DNA of 53,961 nt, taken from the NCBI GenBank assembly GCA_944390275.1, contig CALXPL010000008.1, forward strand, positions 1-53,961, in the 5' to 3' direction. Every line of letters begins with the position of its first letter. The stretch's first letter is position 1. The position numbers were made by a program, and so were the translations under genes. The notes beneath the pieces are model-generated. The model made no database searches. It was given only the letters and a program-made list of their open reading frames with translations, and was not told the DNA's origin. Positions 14,966-23,044 of this stretch are shown piece by piece. This stretch comes from an uncultured Alphaproteobacteria bacterium (GTDB taxonomy: Bacteria > Pseudomonadota > Alphaproteobacteria > RF32 > CAG-239).

Positions 14966-15505
14966 ATGCCGCTTAATGGTCGTAATTATAATTTTGCTAA
15001 AGAAGTTTTGAAAACTCAAGATCCCGTGCAGGCGGCTCTTAATGTCGGTTATGCCCCTCAGAACGCTGCCGCTCATGCCGAAAAATTAATGCGTCATCCG
15101 TTGGTTTTGAAACGAATTAAACAACTTAAAGAGTTGCAAACAGCTCACGAAAATCAACAAATTTCTTCAGAGCCAAAGGAGGAGGTTTTCTCGGAAGTAA
15201 CGGGGAATACGGAGGAGGAGGTTTCTTCGAAGCCAAAGGCGGAGGAAAAGTCGGAGACTTTTTCAAATGCAAAGTCGGCAAAATATCTCAACCAAACGAT
15301 GGAGAAATTGCAACAAATTGTTGATGTTTCGTTGGATTCCGGAAAACCCTCCGCCGCGGTCTCCGCCGTGATGGCCATGGCGAAACTTTCCGGTTTGACC
15401 GATAAAAATGATGAACCGGCTCAACGCTTGACCGTGATTTTGAAAACTTATGATTGGGAAGGAATGGAAAATTATGATGAACAAACAAATCTTGATTCCG
15501 AATGA
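14966..15505 (+). CDS. Terminase small subunit-like protein
   Basis: 179 aa. The N-terminal segment (NYNFAKEVLKTQDPVQAAL, then GYAPQNAAAHAEKLMRHPLV) has the helix-turn-helix pattern of small terminase subunits, which recognise phage DNA for packaging. A low-complexity Glu/Lys/Ser linker with a short repeat follows (about residues 68-105). A C-terminal segment with MAKLSGLTDKN is usual for this family. The ATG at 14966 has AGAGGAGA upstream. It overlaps the large subunit by 32 bp, so the two are coupled. Confidence 0.8.
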   Translation: MPLNGRNYNFAKEVLKTQDPVQAALNVGYAPQNAAAHAEKLMRHPLVLKRIKQLKELQTAHENQQISSEPKEEVFSEVTGNTEEEVSSKPKAEEKSETFSNAKSAKYLNQTMEKLQQIVDVSLDSGKPSAAVSAVMAMAKLSGLTDKNDEPAQRLTVILKTYDWEGMENYDEQTNLDSE

Positions 15506-16835
15506 GTGGAACCCGCGTCCTTATCAACGTCCTTTGTGGAAAGCTCTTAACAACGGGACAAAACGCGCGGTTGCCGTGTGGCATCGTCGTGCCGGAAAAG
15601 ACAGCCTTTCGCTTAATTGGACGGCTAAAGCCATGCTGCAAAGAGTTGGGGTGTATTGGCATATGCTGCCGTTGAACACTCAAGCGCGGAAAGTCGTTTG
15701 GGATGCTATTGATAAACAAGGACGACGTATTATTGATCAGGTCTTTCCCGTGCCTTTGCGAAAATCGGTGAATGCTTCCGAAATGAAAATTGAACTCTGG
15801 AACGGGAGTATTTGGCAATGCGTCGGTTCGGATAATTATAACAATTTGGTCGGGGCTAATCCCGTCGGGGTGGTCTTTTCCGAATATTCTCTTGCCGACC
15901 CCGAGGCTTGGGATTATTTGCGGCCGATTTTGGCGGAAAATGACGGTTGGGCTTTGTTTATTTATACACCGCGCGGTAAAAATCATGGCTATAAACTCTT
16001 TAATACCGCTAAAAATGCCGGTTGGTTCGTGCAGAAGTTGACGGTCGATGATACGCAGGCTATCCCTTTGGAGGCTATTGAAAACGAACGAAAATCCGGT
16101 ATGAGCGAAAGCAAAATTCAGCAGGAATTTTATTGCTCCTTTGAAGCCCTTGATGATGAAGACAATAAATTGTTTAATTATGCCAAAGTCAAAGAAGCAA
16201 CCAAACCCAAAATCGATGCTTGTGATTCTCCGCTGATTATCGGGGTTGATATTGCCCGCCGCGGTAATGACAAAACCGTCTTTTGTTTTCGTCGGGGGAG
16301 GTGGTGTTCAAAATTTATCGAACTTAAAGGTTATGACAGTGTGGAAGTCGCTGACCGCCTGACCGCCCTGATTCAAGAATATTATCCGACACGCGTCTTT
16401 TTGGATTTGGGAAATTCCGGTGCCGGTGTCTATGATATTTTGGCGGCTCGCGGATATAGCGAAATTGTTAAAGGTGTTAATTTTGGCGGAAAAGCCATCA
16501 AATCCGACCGCTATTTTAATAAACGCGCGGAAATGTACGGTGAGGCTTGTCGCTGGCTCTCTTCTAATCTGCCCGTGCAAATTCCCAATGATGACGATTT
16601 CTTAAACGAACTCTTTGCCGTGCGCTTGGGAAATGATGAATATGGCCGCTTGAAACTGGAGAAAAAAGAAATTATTCGCGAAGAATTGGGACGTTCTCCC
16701 GATAAAGCCGATGCCTTTGTGCTGACTTTTGCCGAACCCGTCTATGACCGCGGAAAACCCAAATGCTTCGGAAACGGAAATCTGACTTGGGAAGAATTGT
16801 TCCGTGATGCCGAAAGACGTGATGATTCTTGGTAG
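15474..16835 (+). CDS. Terminase large subunit
   Basis: 453-aa phage DNA-packaging motor: ATPase plus nuclease. Walker A is the terminase variant WHRRAGKD (residues 36-43). The ATPase centre includes VVFSEYSLADPEAWDYLRP and a coupling segment with IYTPRGKNHGY. The C-terminal RNase H-like nuclease has GVDIARRGNDKTV and a late acidic DKADAFVLTF. All core motifs are present, so it may be functional. No portal, protease or capsid gene follows; the next gene is an unrelated cysteine-rich protein on the other strand. Two adjacent ATGs (15474, 15477) are possible starts. Confidence 0.92.
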   Translation: MMNKQILIPNEWNPRPYQRPLWKALNNGTKRAVAVWHRRAGKDSLSLNWTAKAMLQRVGVYWHMLPLNTQARKVVWDAIDKQGRRIIDQVFPVPLRKSVNASEMKIELWNGSIWQCVGSDNYNNLVGANPVGVVFSEYSLADPEAWDYLRPILAENDGWALFIYTPRGKNHGYKLFNTAKNAGWFVQKLTVDDTQAIPLEAIENERKSGMSESKIQQEFYCSFEALDDEDNKLFNYAKVKEATKPKIDACDSPLIIGVDIARRGNDKTVFCFRRGRWCSKFIELKGYDSVEVADRLTALIQEYYPTRVFLDLGNSGAGVYDILAARGYSEIVKGVNFGGKAIKSDRYFNKRAEMYGEACRWLSSNLPVQIPNDDDFLNELFAVRLGNDEYGRLKLEKKEIIREELGRSPDKADAFVLTFAEPVYDRGKPKCFGNGNLTWEELFRDAERRDDSW

Positions 16836-16842
16836 TAAAACG

Positions 16843-18441
16843 CTACTCGGCTGGACATCTACCTGTATGGACATCTAGTGTTTGTGCTTGACAATAGTCT
16901 TCTGTTAATTTTTCTGCGCATACTTCGTGCTGCGAACATTTTACTTTTATGTGCGTCTCGTTCCAACTCGTTGTTCCAATGATACATGAACATGACGCGT
17001 CATAGAGTACACCTATAGGATACTGACTATCTCCAGAATCACCCAAATAACATGCCGAGTATGAACAAATGGCCTCTCCCAAATCATTATTCGATGAGCT
17101 TCCTCCCGATGAGCTTCCTCCTGATGGCATGTCCGTACACTTGTATAATGTTCCGTTACACCCAGTACAACTTTCATATTCTTGGCACGTTCCATGTTGT
17201 TGTAATATTTTCAACTGGTCTTGCGTGTAGGAATATCCTATGCATAAATTACAACAGATTTGTCCGTTAAACTTATATTCCTTATCATCACAGCCACATA
17301 ATTGATATTTGTTTCCGCAACTTTCACCCAAAGGTTGTTCATGATTTCCGGTACAAGTGTATTTGTAATAACTAGGACAATTGCAAACTGTTCTTGTTCC
17401 GCCGCAGCCGTTCGAGCCTGTCGTCGTTCCGTATTGGCAATTCGTTTCATCACTTAATGGTGTGCAATCTTTGCAAACTGTTCTTGTTCCGCCGCAGCCG
17501 TTCGAGCCTGTCGTCGTTCCATATTGGCAATTCGTTTCATCACTTAATGGTGTGCAATCCTTACAAATTGTTGCGGTGCCGCCGCAGCCGTTATCAACAG
17601 TTTGAGTTCCATATTGACAATTTGTTTGATTGCTGATGGGGGTACAATCTTTACAGACATTTCTTGTTCCGCCGCAACCGTCCGAACCTAAAACATATCC
17701 ATAGCGACAATTTGTTTCATTCGTGAGCGGTGTGCAATTCTTACAAACATTTCTTGTTCCACCACAGCCATCGGAACCTAAAACATATCCATAGCGACAA
17801 TTCGTTTCATTTGTGAGCGGTGTGCAGGCTTTACAAACCGTTCTTGTTCCGCCGCAACCATCCGAACTTGTCGTTGTCCCGTACTGGCAACCGCTTTCAT
17901 CACTTAACGGCGTACAACAAGATTGATATTTTCCGTCGCAAGATGTTCCAACTCCGACTTTCGGAGAAGGGCAACTGACTAAATCCGATTGACACACACA
18001 TTTGTCATAGTAAGATGAATCATAAGGACATTTTTCATGTGGTGTTTGAAGAGCTGGGCAATCCCCTGTCAAAGAATAACCAACATCCTCGCAAAGTTCT
18101 TCAGGTGTTCCGTGGTCATCGGGAATTTCGCCGCCCCCGCTTCCACCTTCGGGAGTTTCAAGATTACCGAATTTATCTCCGGAGCAATTCCCCGCATCGG
18201 TTATAAAACATACTTTCGCGACTTTTTGTTCTTCTCCAGAAATCATCAAATCATCAAAAAGTCGTGATGATAAATCAAGTCTTTGAAGAGTATGGCGTAA
18301 GTATGTGTGATGTGTGTGTAAAGTTTGGATGCCAGACTTTGGGACGGATAAAGGTATTTGTTCCGACGCATAAGTTAAATTTCCATTGTCAACAAATAAG
18401 CTGACAGCAGACAGTAATATGGTTTTTGAAATACTGTTCAT
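16843..18441 (-). CDS. Secreted cysteine-rich repeat protein
   Basis: 532 aa. After a signal peptide (MNSISKTILLSAV...) comes the N-terminal module shared with the genes at 38991 and 42325: HHTYLRHTLQRLDLSSRLF, then ISGEEQKVAKVCFITD, then SGDKFGN. A Gly-rich linker follows. The main body has six tandem 30-residue repeats, CTPLSDETNCQYG...GCGGTRTVCKD, each with four cysteines (17916-17380). It ends with further Cys-rich modules and a Ser/Gly linker. Export and disulfide formation are inferred. A surface adhesin or coat role is plausible but not shown. The start at 18441 has AGGGGGA upstream. It converges on the terminase gene, only 7 bp away. Confidence 0.85.
   Translation of the reverse strand: MNSISKTILLSAVSLFVDNGNLTYASEQIPLSVPKSGIQTLHTHHTYLRHTLQRLDLSSRLFDDLMISGEEQKVAKVCFITDAGNCSGDKFGNLETPEGGSGGGEIPDDHGTPEELCEDVGYSLTGDCPALQTPHEKCPYDSSYYDKCVCQSDLVSCPSPKVGVGTSCDGKYQSCCTPLSDESGCQYGTTTSSDGCGGTRTVCKACTPLTNETNCRYGYVLGSDGCGGTRNVCKNCTPLTNETNCRYGYVLGSDGCGGTRNVCKDCTPISNQTNCQYGTQTVDNGCGGTATICKDCTPLSDETNCQYGTTTGSNGCGGTRTVCKDCTPLSDETNCQYGTTTGSNGCGGTRTVCNCPSYYKYTCTGNHEQPLGESCGNKYQLCGCDDKEYKFNGQICCNLCIGYSYTQDQLKILQQHGTCQEYESCTGCNGTLYKCTDMPSGGSSSGGSSSNNDLGEAICSYSACYLGDSGDSQYPIGVLYDASCSCIIGTTSWNETHIKVKCSQHEVCAEKLTEDYCQAQTLDVHTGRCPAE
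17380..17916 (-). repeat. Six 90-bp tandem repeats inside the cysteine-rich gene
   Basis: Six units encode 30-aa repeats with the pattern C-T-P-x9-C/N-x-Y-G...GCGGT-x-x-x-C-K. The last two units (C-terminal) are identical at the protein level, and units 2 and 3 differ by one residue. This indicates recent local duplication and probable copy-number variation. Confidence 0.9.
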
Positions 18442-18469
18442 CACATCCCCCTTGTTTATCATCACGACT
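18260..18469 (-). promoter_or_regulatory. Leader/coding 15-bp complementary pair
   Basis: The leader (18469-18455, minus strand AGTCGTGATGATAAA) is the perfect reverse complement of coding bases 18274-18260 (codons for LSSR). In the mRNA these can pair across a 180-nt loop that holds the ribosome site and signal-peptide codons. Equivalent pairs occur in the genes at 38991 and 42325. Confidence 0.6.
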
Positions 18470-18471
18470 CT

Positions 18472-18500
18472 AATATAACATATTTGTTGCAACATGTAAA
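18472..18500 (-). promoter_or_regulatory. Promoter of the cysteine-rich gene at 18441
   Basis: Minus-strand TTTACA (18500-18495), a 17-bp spacer and TATATT (18477-18472). The spacer carries the TGTTGCAACA palindrome (18485-18494). The leader AGAGTCGTGATGATAA follows directly. Confidence 0.7.
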
Positions 18501-18689
18501 TACCTAATTTTGCAAGGAAAGAAGAAAAAAGACAAAGTGGCGTCTTGTGAAAAAGTTTATGAGAGAAATAATCTTAATGTGAATTTGTTTCCTATCTATC
18601 TTTTTTATCCTCGTGTTGCTTTCTCTCTTGTCTTTTTCATCTTCTCATATTATATTTTTTGTAATCTTTTTTGGAGGGAGTGTTTTTTT

Positions 18690-19367
18690 ATGACTGATTC
18701 GAAAAAATTTGCCGTCGTCCTCTCCGGTTGCGGCGTCTTTGACGGCTCTGAAATCCACGAAGCCGTCTCCTTGCTTACCGCTATCGATAAAGCATCTTGC
18801 TCTTATCAATGCTTTGCTCCGAATAGTTGGCAGGCAAAAACTATTGACCACTTTACCGGTCAGGCTTCTGCTGTCGCCGGTGATGACGATAATCGCAATG
18901 TCTTGGCGGAATCGGCACGTATCGCTCGCGGTAATATTCTCCCACTCTCGCAATTCAATCCGCTAAATTTTGATGTTCTCGCTTTCCCAGGAGGTATGGG
19001 CGCCGCTCTCAACCTTAGCAATTTTGCCGAAAAAGGTCCTCTTTGCGATATTCATAAAGAAGTCGAACAAGCTATTTCCGGTAGCTATAATAATCATCTG
19101 ATTATTGCCGCTATGTGTATCGCTCCCGTCTTGCTTGCACGCGTCTTGGGGAAATATCATGTCAAAATTACTCTCGGTAATGATAAAAATTTAGCACAAG
19201 GTATTCAAAAAACCGGTGCTATACACGAAAATCACGATGTTCTCGGCGTCTGTCTTGATGAAAAAAATCGTGTCGTTACGACTCCCGCTTATATGTTGGC
19301 AAAACGTATCTCCGATGTCGCTATCGGTGCCGAAAATCTTGTGCGCGCTTGCTTGAATCTTGATTAA
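18690..19367 (+). CDS. elbB: ElbB-type DJ-1/PfpI-superfamily glyoxalase-like protein
   Basis: 225 aa, cytoplasmic. The sequence SGCGVFDGSEIHEAV at the start, FPGGMGAALNLSNFA in the middle and MCIAPVLLARV with the nucleophilic Cys are diagnostic of ElbB/YhbL. This DJ-1-superfamily protein has glyoxalase-like activity and has been linked to isoprenoid metabolism. ATG 18690 follows GGAGGGAG (18673-18680). An upstream in-frame AT-rich extension is rejected. Confidence 0.93.
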   Translation: MTDSKKFAVVLSGCGVFDGSEIHEAVSLLTAIDKASCSYQCFAPNSWQAKTIDHFTGQASAVAGDDDNRNVLAESARIARGNILPLSQFNPLNFDVLAFPGGMGAALNLSNFAEKGPLCDIHKEVEQAISGSYNNHLIIAAMCIAPVLLARVLGKYHVKITLGNDKNLAQGIQKTGAIHENHDVLGVCLDEKNRVVTTPAYMLAKRISDVAIGAENLVRACLNLD

Positions 19368-19446
19368 AATGAAAATTCATTCTTTGTGAATGTTTTTTCG
19401 AATAAGGGTGATAAATGTTTATTTGCTTTTGTTAGGAGTTCTTCTT

Positions 19447-19800
19447 ATGGCGGAAATGCCGGTCAGTGATAAATTCTTTCCGATGCTCATTAAATGTTAT
19501 ATTCGTTTGATGGTCGTCGTGCGCTGTATCCAAAATGAAGCTGACGGAAAAGACTATGTCCCCGTGCCCGTGAAATTTAAAATTGCTCGCGACTATTATC
19601 AACAAATGATAAATTCCGAAATCGATTCTCCTTTCTTTGGCTTGACTCTCGCTTATGATGATAATGCCGAAATCTTAACCGTTACTCCCGATGATTTTGT
19701 CTTGCAATGGTACACAAATAAAATTATGCGCGAGGTCGCTCTTAAACAAGCCGAGGATTTTAAAGTCCGCTATTCCAACTTTATTACCTTGCTGCCTTAA
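19447..19800 (+). CDS. Hypothetical protein (117 aa)
   Basis: Small soluble protein, slightly acidic, with no recognised motif. The start ATG 19447 has TTAGGAGTT 7 nt upstream. It lies 79 bp after elbB in the same direction and ends just before a strong bidirectional terminator, so it is probably the last gene of an elbB transcript. Coding bias and ribosome site support a real gene. Function unknown. Confidence 0.7.
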   Translation: MAEMPVSDKFFPMLIKCYIRLMVVVRCIQNEADGKDYVPVPVKFKIARDYYQQMINSEIDSPFFGLTLAYDDNAEILTVTPDDFVLQWYTNKIMREVALKQAEDFKVRYSNFITLLP

Positions 19801-19815
19801 TCCTCTTTTTTATAC

Positions 19816-19853
19816 AAAAACTCCGTGAATTCTCTTTAATCCACGGAGTTTCT
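19816..19853. terminator. Bidirectional terminator
   Basis: The arms AAACTCCGTG and CACGGAGTTT form a perfect 10-bp stem. There is an A-run on the left and a T-rich tract on the right, so it serves the convergent genes at 19447 (+) and 19859 (-). Confidence 0.85.
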
Positions 19854-19858
19854 TCTTT

Positions 19859-20764
19859 CTACGCTTTTTCTTCCAGATACTCTCTGATATCTTCTGTTTG
19901 TAAAAGGTAATTCGTTAAGTAATTCGGAATATTTTGGTTGTCTCGAAAAAGCTGTAATTTTGAGCAATAATTCAACAGAAAATTCTTGTCTATTTGTAAA
20001 GTGTGGAAAATAGAGAATCCTTGCAATCTCTTGTGTTCCAGCAGTTCCTTGTCGGCTCGATAGGTATTGTGCCAATTACATAATAATGCGTCTAAATAAT
20101 AGGCTATTTGACTGTTGTAGCCATTTATTTGATGCAATTTCATGCTTTTTATATAAGTTATGGCACTGAAAAAACCTTTGATGCCTCTTAATGATTCTTC
20201 AAGCTCTATCGGATCTTTTAAGGTCATGATATCCCATGGTTGAACATAAAATGTGTCTCTCATTTGTTCAAGAATATAAAGTAAGTCTAAAAGAAGCGAG
20301 AACTTCTTTTGTTCTTCTTCCGTCTTGGGGGCGGCTTTCTTTATCAAACAGCCGGCACAGGTTCTTAACCACAGGTTTTTATAGCGGTCGATGCTTTGGG
20401 GCAAATCTTTGGTCAGAGGATAGTGCCGGATAAAAAAGTTTAGCTCTTTTCGGAATATCTCCTCTTGTGCCTGCCTTTCTTGTAACAAATCTTTTAATCT
20501 TTGCGGATAGTGGTCTTCATCTAAATCCATGATTACGGTCTTATCAATCACGATTTTGATTTCGTAGCCAAGACGATAGTGTATCTCAATTGATGATTTA
20601 TAGCCTAACCACCATTTTTTTAGCAGCTTTTCTATGTCAATATCGGAATAAGGTAGGCGTATTGAATTTTTATTCGAAAAGCTCTTTCCCAGAAAAAAGA
20701 TTTCTTGATAGTCTTTTTCTTTTTTAAATTTTCTGATGTTCAGTGTTTCTACATAATGTTCCAT
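19859..20764 (-). CDS. Hypothetical protein, paralogue 1 of a pair
   Basis: 301 aa, soluble, rich in Lys, Leu and Tyr. The family is not recognised. It is a distant paralogue of the next gene (20892-21785). Shared positions include the start (MExYxExx), YQEIFF at about residue 18, SIRL, a EDxY near the middle of the first half, YP..xQSIDxY, LWLRT/IWLKT and a similar C-terminal ED-I-x-x-YL ending. It has no Shine-Dalgarno; the start is preceded by AT-only sequence ending TATAATTATG, with TATTATTAA further upstream. Confidence 0.7.
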   Translation of the reverse strand: MEHYVETLNIRKFKKEKDYQEIFFLGKSFSNKNSIRLPYSDIDIEKLLKKWWLGYKSSIEIHYRLGYEIKIVIDKTVIMDLDEDHYPQRLKDLLQERQAQEEIFRKELNFFIRHYPLTKDLPQSIDRYKNLWLRTCAGCLIKKAAPKTEEEQKKFSLLLDLLYILEQMRDTFYVQPWDIMTLKDPIELEESLRGIKGFFSAITYIKSMKLHQINGYNSQIAYYLDALLCNWHNTYRADKELLEHKRLQGFSIFHTLQIDKNFLLNYCSKLQLFRDNQNIPNYLTNYLLQTEDIREYLEEKA

Positions 20765-20833
20765 AATTATATTATTTTTTTATGATTAATAATAATGTTT
20801 GGTTACAATGATATATTTTTTTTCTTTTTTTGC

Positions 20834-20871
20834 AATAAAAAAACTCCGAGACTTGGGAGGTCAGGGAGTTT
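20834..20871 (-). terminator. Terminator of the 20892 gene
   Basis: On the minus strand AAACTCC (20871-20865) pairs with GGAGTTT (20847-20841), followed by a T-run. Confidence 0.65.
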
Positions 20872-20891
20872 GGGAGGTTAAAAATTTACCT

Positions 20892-21785
20892 TTACTTTTT
20901 GTTTTGTGATTGAAGATAATTTTTGATGTCTTCCGACGTAATCGCTTCTTCAAAAATGTAGTTCGGAAATATTTCTTGTTTGTAGAGCTGTAAGTGTTGA
21001 CTCTTGTGCATGAGGTAGAGATAGTCCACTTCTAAGCAAGAAAATATTCCTGACAAACTGTAAATTTCATTATTAATTAAAGTAAGGTCTTTTTGGTGTT
21101 GTTGATACAAGGCTGAAATTAAATAACACAGATAATTTTGAATTATTGCGTTATAGCCTTGCTTCTCTTGGAATTTGTTTTGTGTGAGAATTTTTCTGCT
21201 TAAAACCCTTTGCAGCATTTGGTTCGTTTTTATGTCAACAAATGCCGTCGTATTTAATGGAACTTTTCTTAGTTTTTCAACAGCGCATAAAATGTCTGCA
21301 TATAAAGATAATCTTTTTTGTTGCTCTGCTGTCGAACCTTGTCCGTATTTCCAGAGAATAGTTCCGAGGTAAGTTTTGAGCCATATGTCTTTAATGTCAT
21401 AGTTATCTATGCTTTGTTGATGTGAGCACGGATAAGTTCGAATGTATTGTTCCAGAAAGTTAAACAAACTTTTTTTCTCTTCACTGTGCTGTCTTATCAA
21501 TTCTTTTAATTCAGTCGAATAATCTTCTTCATGAAGAATTCCTATGATTTGACCTTTTACACATAATTTTATTGGGTAAGGGCCAAAAGAATGTAATTCT
21601 ATTTTCGCTTTCCTTCTAAATAAACCTCGCGGAAAAAGAAAACTTAAATCTTTTGAACAATGATTGAGCCGGATGGATTGTAATTTGTGACGGCTCGGTT
21701 TCTTGAAAAAAATCTCTTGATAATTTGAACCGGAAACAATATGACTGACTTGTAAAAATTCTACGCTTTCTAAATAATTTTCCAT
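20892..21785 (-). CDS. Hypothetical protein, paralogue 2 of a pair
   Basis: 297 aa, distant paralogue of the gene at 19859 with the same overall layout: YQEIFF, QSIRL, KIELHS, HEEDYSTELKELI, SIDNY...IWLKTY, and a C-terminal FPNYIFEEAITSEDIKNYL. It is unrecognised otherwise. No signal peptide or membrane helix is seen. The start again lacks a Shine-Dalgarno and is preceded by TATAATTATG. The two genes probably arose by an old tandem duplication, and each has its own terminator. Confidence 0.7.
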   Translation of the reverse strand: MENYLESVEFLQVSHIVSGSNYQEIFFKKPSRHKLQSIRLNHCSKDLSFLFPRGLFRRKAKIELHSFGPYPIKLCVKGQIIGILHEEDYSTELKELIRQHSEEKKSLFNFLEQYIRTYPCSHQQSIDNYDIKDIWLKTYLGTILWKYGQGSTAEQQKRLSLYADILCAVEKLRKVPLNTTAFVDIKTNQMLQRVLSRKILTQNKFQEKQGYNAIIQNYLCYLISALYQQHQKDLTLINNEIYSLSGIFSCLEVDYLYLMHKSQHLQLYKQEIFPNYIFEEAITSEDIKNYLQSQNKK

Positions 21786-21901
21786 AATTATAATGTTTTA
21801 ATTGTTTATAATAATATATTATCCGCTCGTAAGATAATATTTCTTCTGTTTTTGTCAAGAAAATTCTTCTTTTGCCGATTATCTTGCTATGTAAAATTCA
21901 A

Positions 21902-21964
21902 AAAAAAATCCCGAATTCGCTTTGAGCCGGCTTTGTGCCTCTCTAAGGGAATTTCGGGATTTCT
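21902..21964 (-). terminator. Terminator/dyad after the 21977 gene
   Basis: AAATCCCGAA and TTCGGGATTT form a 10-bp stem around a 38-nt partly self-complementary loop. T-rich sequence follows on the minus strand. Confidence 0.65.
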
Positions 21965-21976
21965 TTTCTTTACTCC

Positions 21977-23032
21977 TTATTGATTATCGGGAAGAAAATG
22001 TTCTTTGATGTCTTCCAGTATAATCAAGATGTTTTCTACATTGTTTCTTTTATCTACCAAGAGAACACGTTTCTTTTCTTCCGTCTTTTCTTCTTCAGCC
22101 GCTTGTTCTAGGCTTTCTTTGCTCCAACATTCATGGAGTATGTCTTCCGGTAGGGCATATTTGTTCATTCCTATCGCTTGCAAAGACTGATTTATTGCTT
22201 CACGCGATTTCGCTATTTGACGAAGTTCAAAGTATTCCGGAATCCGGACATTGTTCATTTTGCAATAAACTTGGCACTCTTCATAGGTTAAACTCTTTTC
22301 CGGAAATGTTAAACGCAAATATAAATTGGCGTTAATATATATTCCGGCTTCTTGGTCGTAAACCGTTGTGCGGGACGCATATCCGTTCTTGAGCAAAAAG
22401 TCTCCCGCTTGCGGAAAATATCCTGTTTGCTTGCTTTGCTCATAACAGTGAATTTGATCTTCATACACATTCAATTTATTGAGAATTTGCTGATAAATTG
22501 TTTTGTGCGTTCCGCTATCTTTCTGTCTTGTGCAATACATTATCTGTGGAGGCGTCGATTCTACTTTGACACAACCACGGACGAATTTTTTGTATTCGGG
22601 TTCCTTTATGGTTCCGTCTTCGTCAACGTACGAGACCTGATTATGCTCATCTTCTTCTGCCCAATATTCTTGGTAAAAAGCTAGTAACGGATATCCTATG
22701 GCGGATAATGAAGCATTGATGGCTTCATTATGTGTCATCATATTCGCTCTTGCTTCGGCATTGGGAAGCACAGTTCCGCGATTGCGGCAGAAATTTTTAG
22801 CGCGGCTAAAGCTGGTTTTACCTTTGATGCGTTCGTATCCCGTCAGGTAATAGCTCGGACTGGCAAATACTCCATCGGCTGTCATCCCTGAAATCAATTT
22901 CGGAAAATGCGTGCCGTTGGTATAGTGGAAATCTCCCGGTTGAATTGTGTTTAAGTATTCGTACAATTCATTTAAGTCTATGGCATTAGCGGTGATAACC
23001 TCTAAAAGTGCCTCTTTTTGTTGTTCTGTCAT
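21977..23032 (-). CDS. Lcl/DUF1566-like repeat protein
   Basis: 351 aa, no signal peptide. It holds two related modules. The first has SFSRAKNFCRNRGTVLPNAE, then EAINASLSAIGYPLL and YWAEEDE. The second has GDFLLKNGYASRTTVYDQE, then TYEECQVYCKMNNVRIPEYFEL and INQSLQAIGMNKYALPEDIL, then CWSKES. The pattern A-K/C...LP...E-x-x...IN-x-SL-x-xIG...W resembles the Lcl/DUF1566 domain, a C-type-lectin-like fold; this is my reading by eye. Its second module is closely related to the gene at 23045, only 12 bp upstream in transcription order, so the two are an operon. Confidence 0.7.
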   Translation of the reverse strand: MTEQQKEALLEVITANAIDLNELYEYLNTIQPGDFHYTNGTHFPKLISGMTADGVFASPSYYLTGYERIKGKTSFSRAKNFCRNRGTVLPNAEARANMMTHNEAINASLSAIGYPLLAFYQEYWAEEDEHNQVSYVDEDGTIKEPEYKKFVRGCVKVESTPPQIMYCTRQKDSGTHKTIYQQILNKLNVYEDQIHCYEQSKQTGYFPQAGDFLLKNGYASRTTVYDQEAGIYINANLYLRLTFPEKSLTYEECQVYCKMNNVRIPEYFELRQIAKSREAINQSLQAIGMNKYALPEDILHECWSKESLEQAAEEEKTEEKKRVLLVDKRNNVENILIILEDIKEHFLPDNQ

Positions 23033-23044
23033 AATTATAATTTT

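Noticed and set aside
15288..15986. Minus-strand frame across terminase genes (232 codons)
   Set aside because: It is antisense to both terminase subunits, which carry clear motifs; no promoter or ribosome site.
17380..17916. CRISPR-like array
   Set aside because: The repeats are contiguous 90-bp coding units without spacers and translate into a regular Cys-rich repeat.
18260..18469. Inverted repeats around the start of the cysteine-rich gene as an invertible DNA switch
   Set aside because: Inversion would reverse the ribosome site and signal-peptide codons without leaving a usable gene. The covariation and location at the mRNA 5' end fit RNA pairing better.
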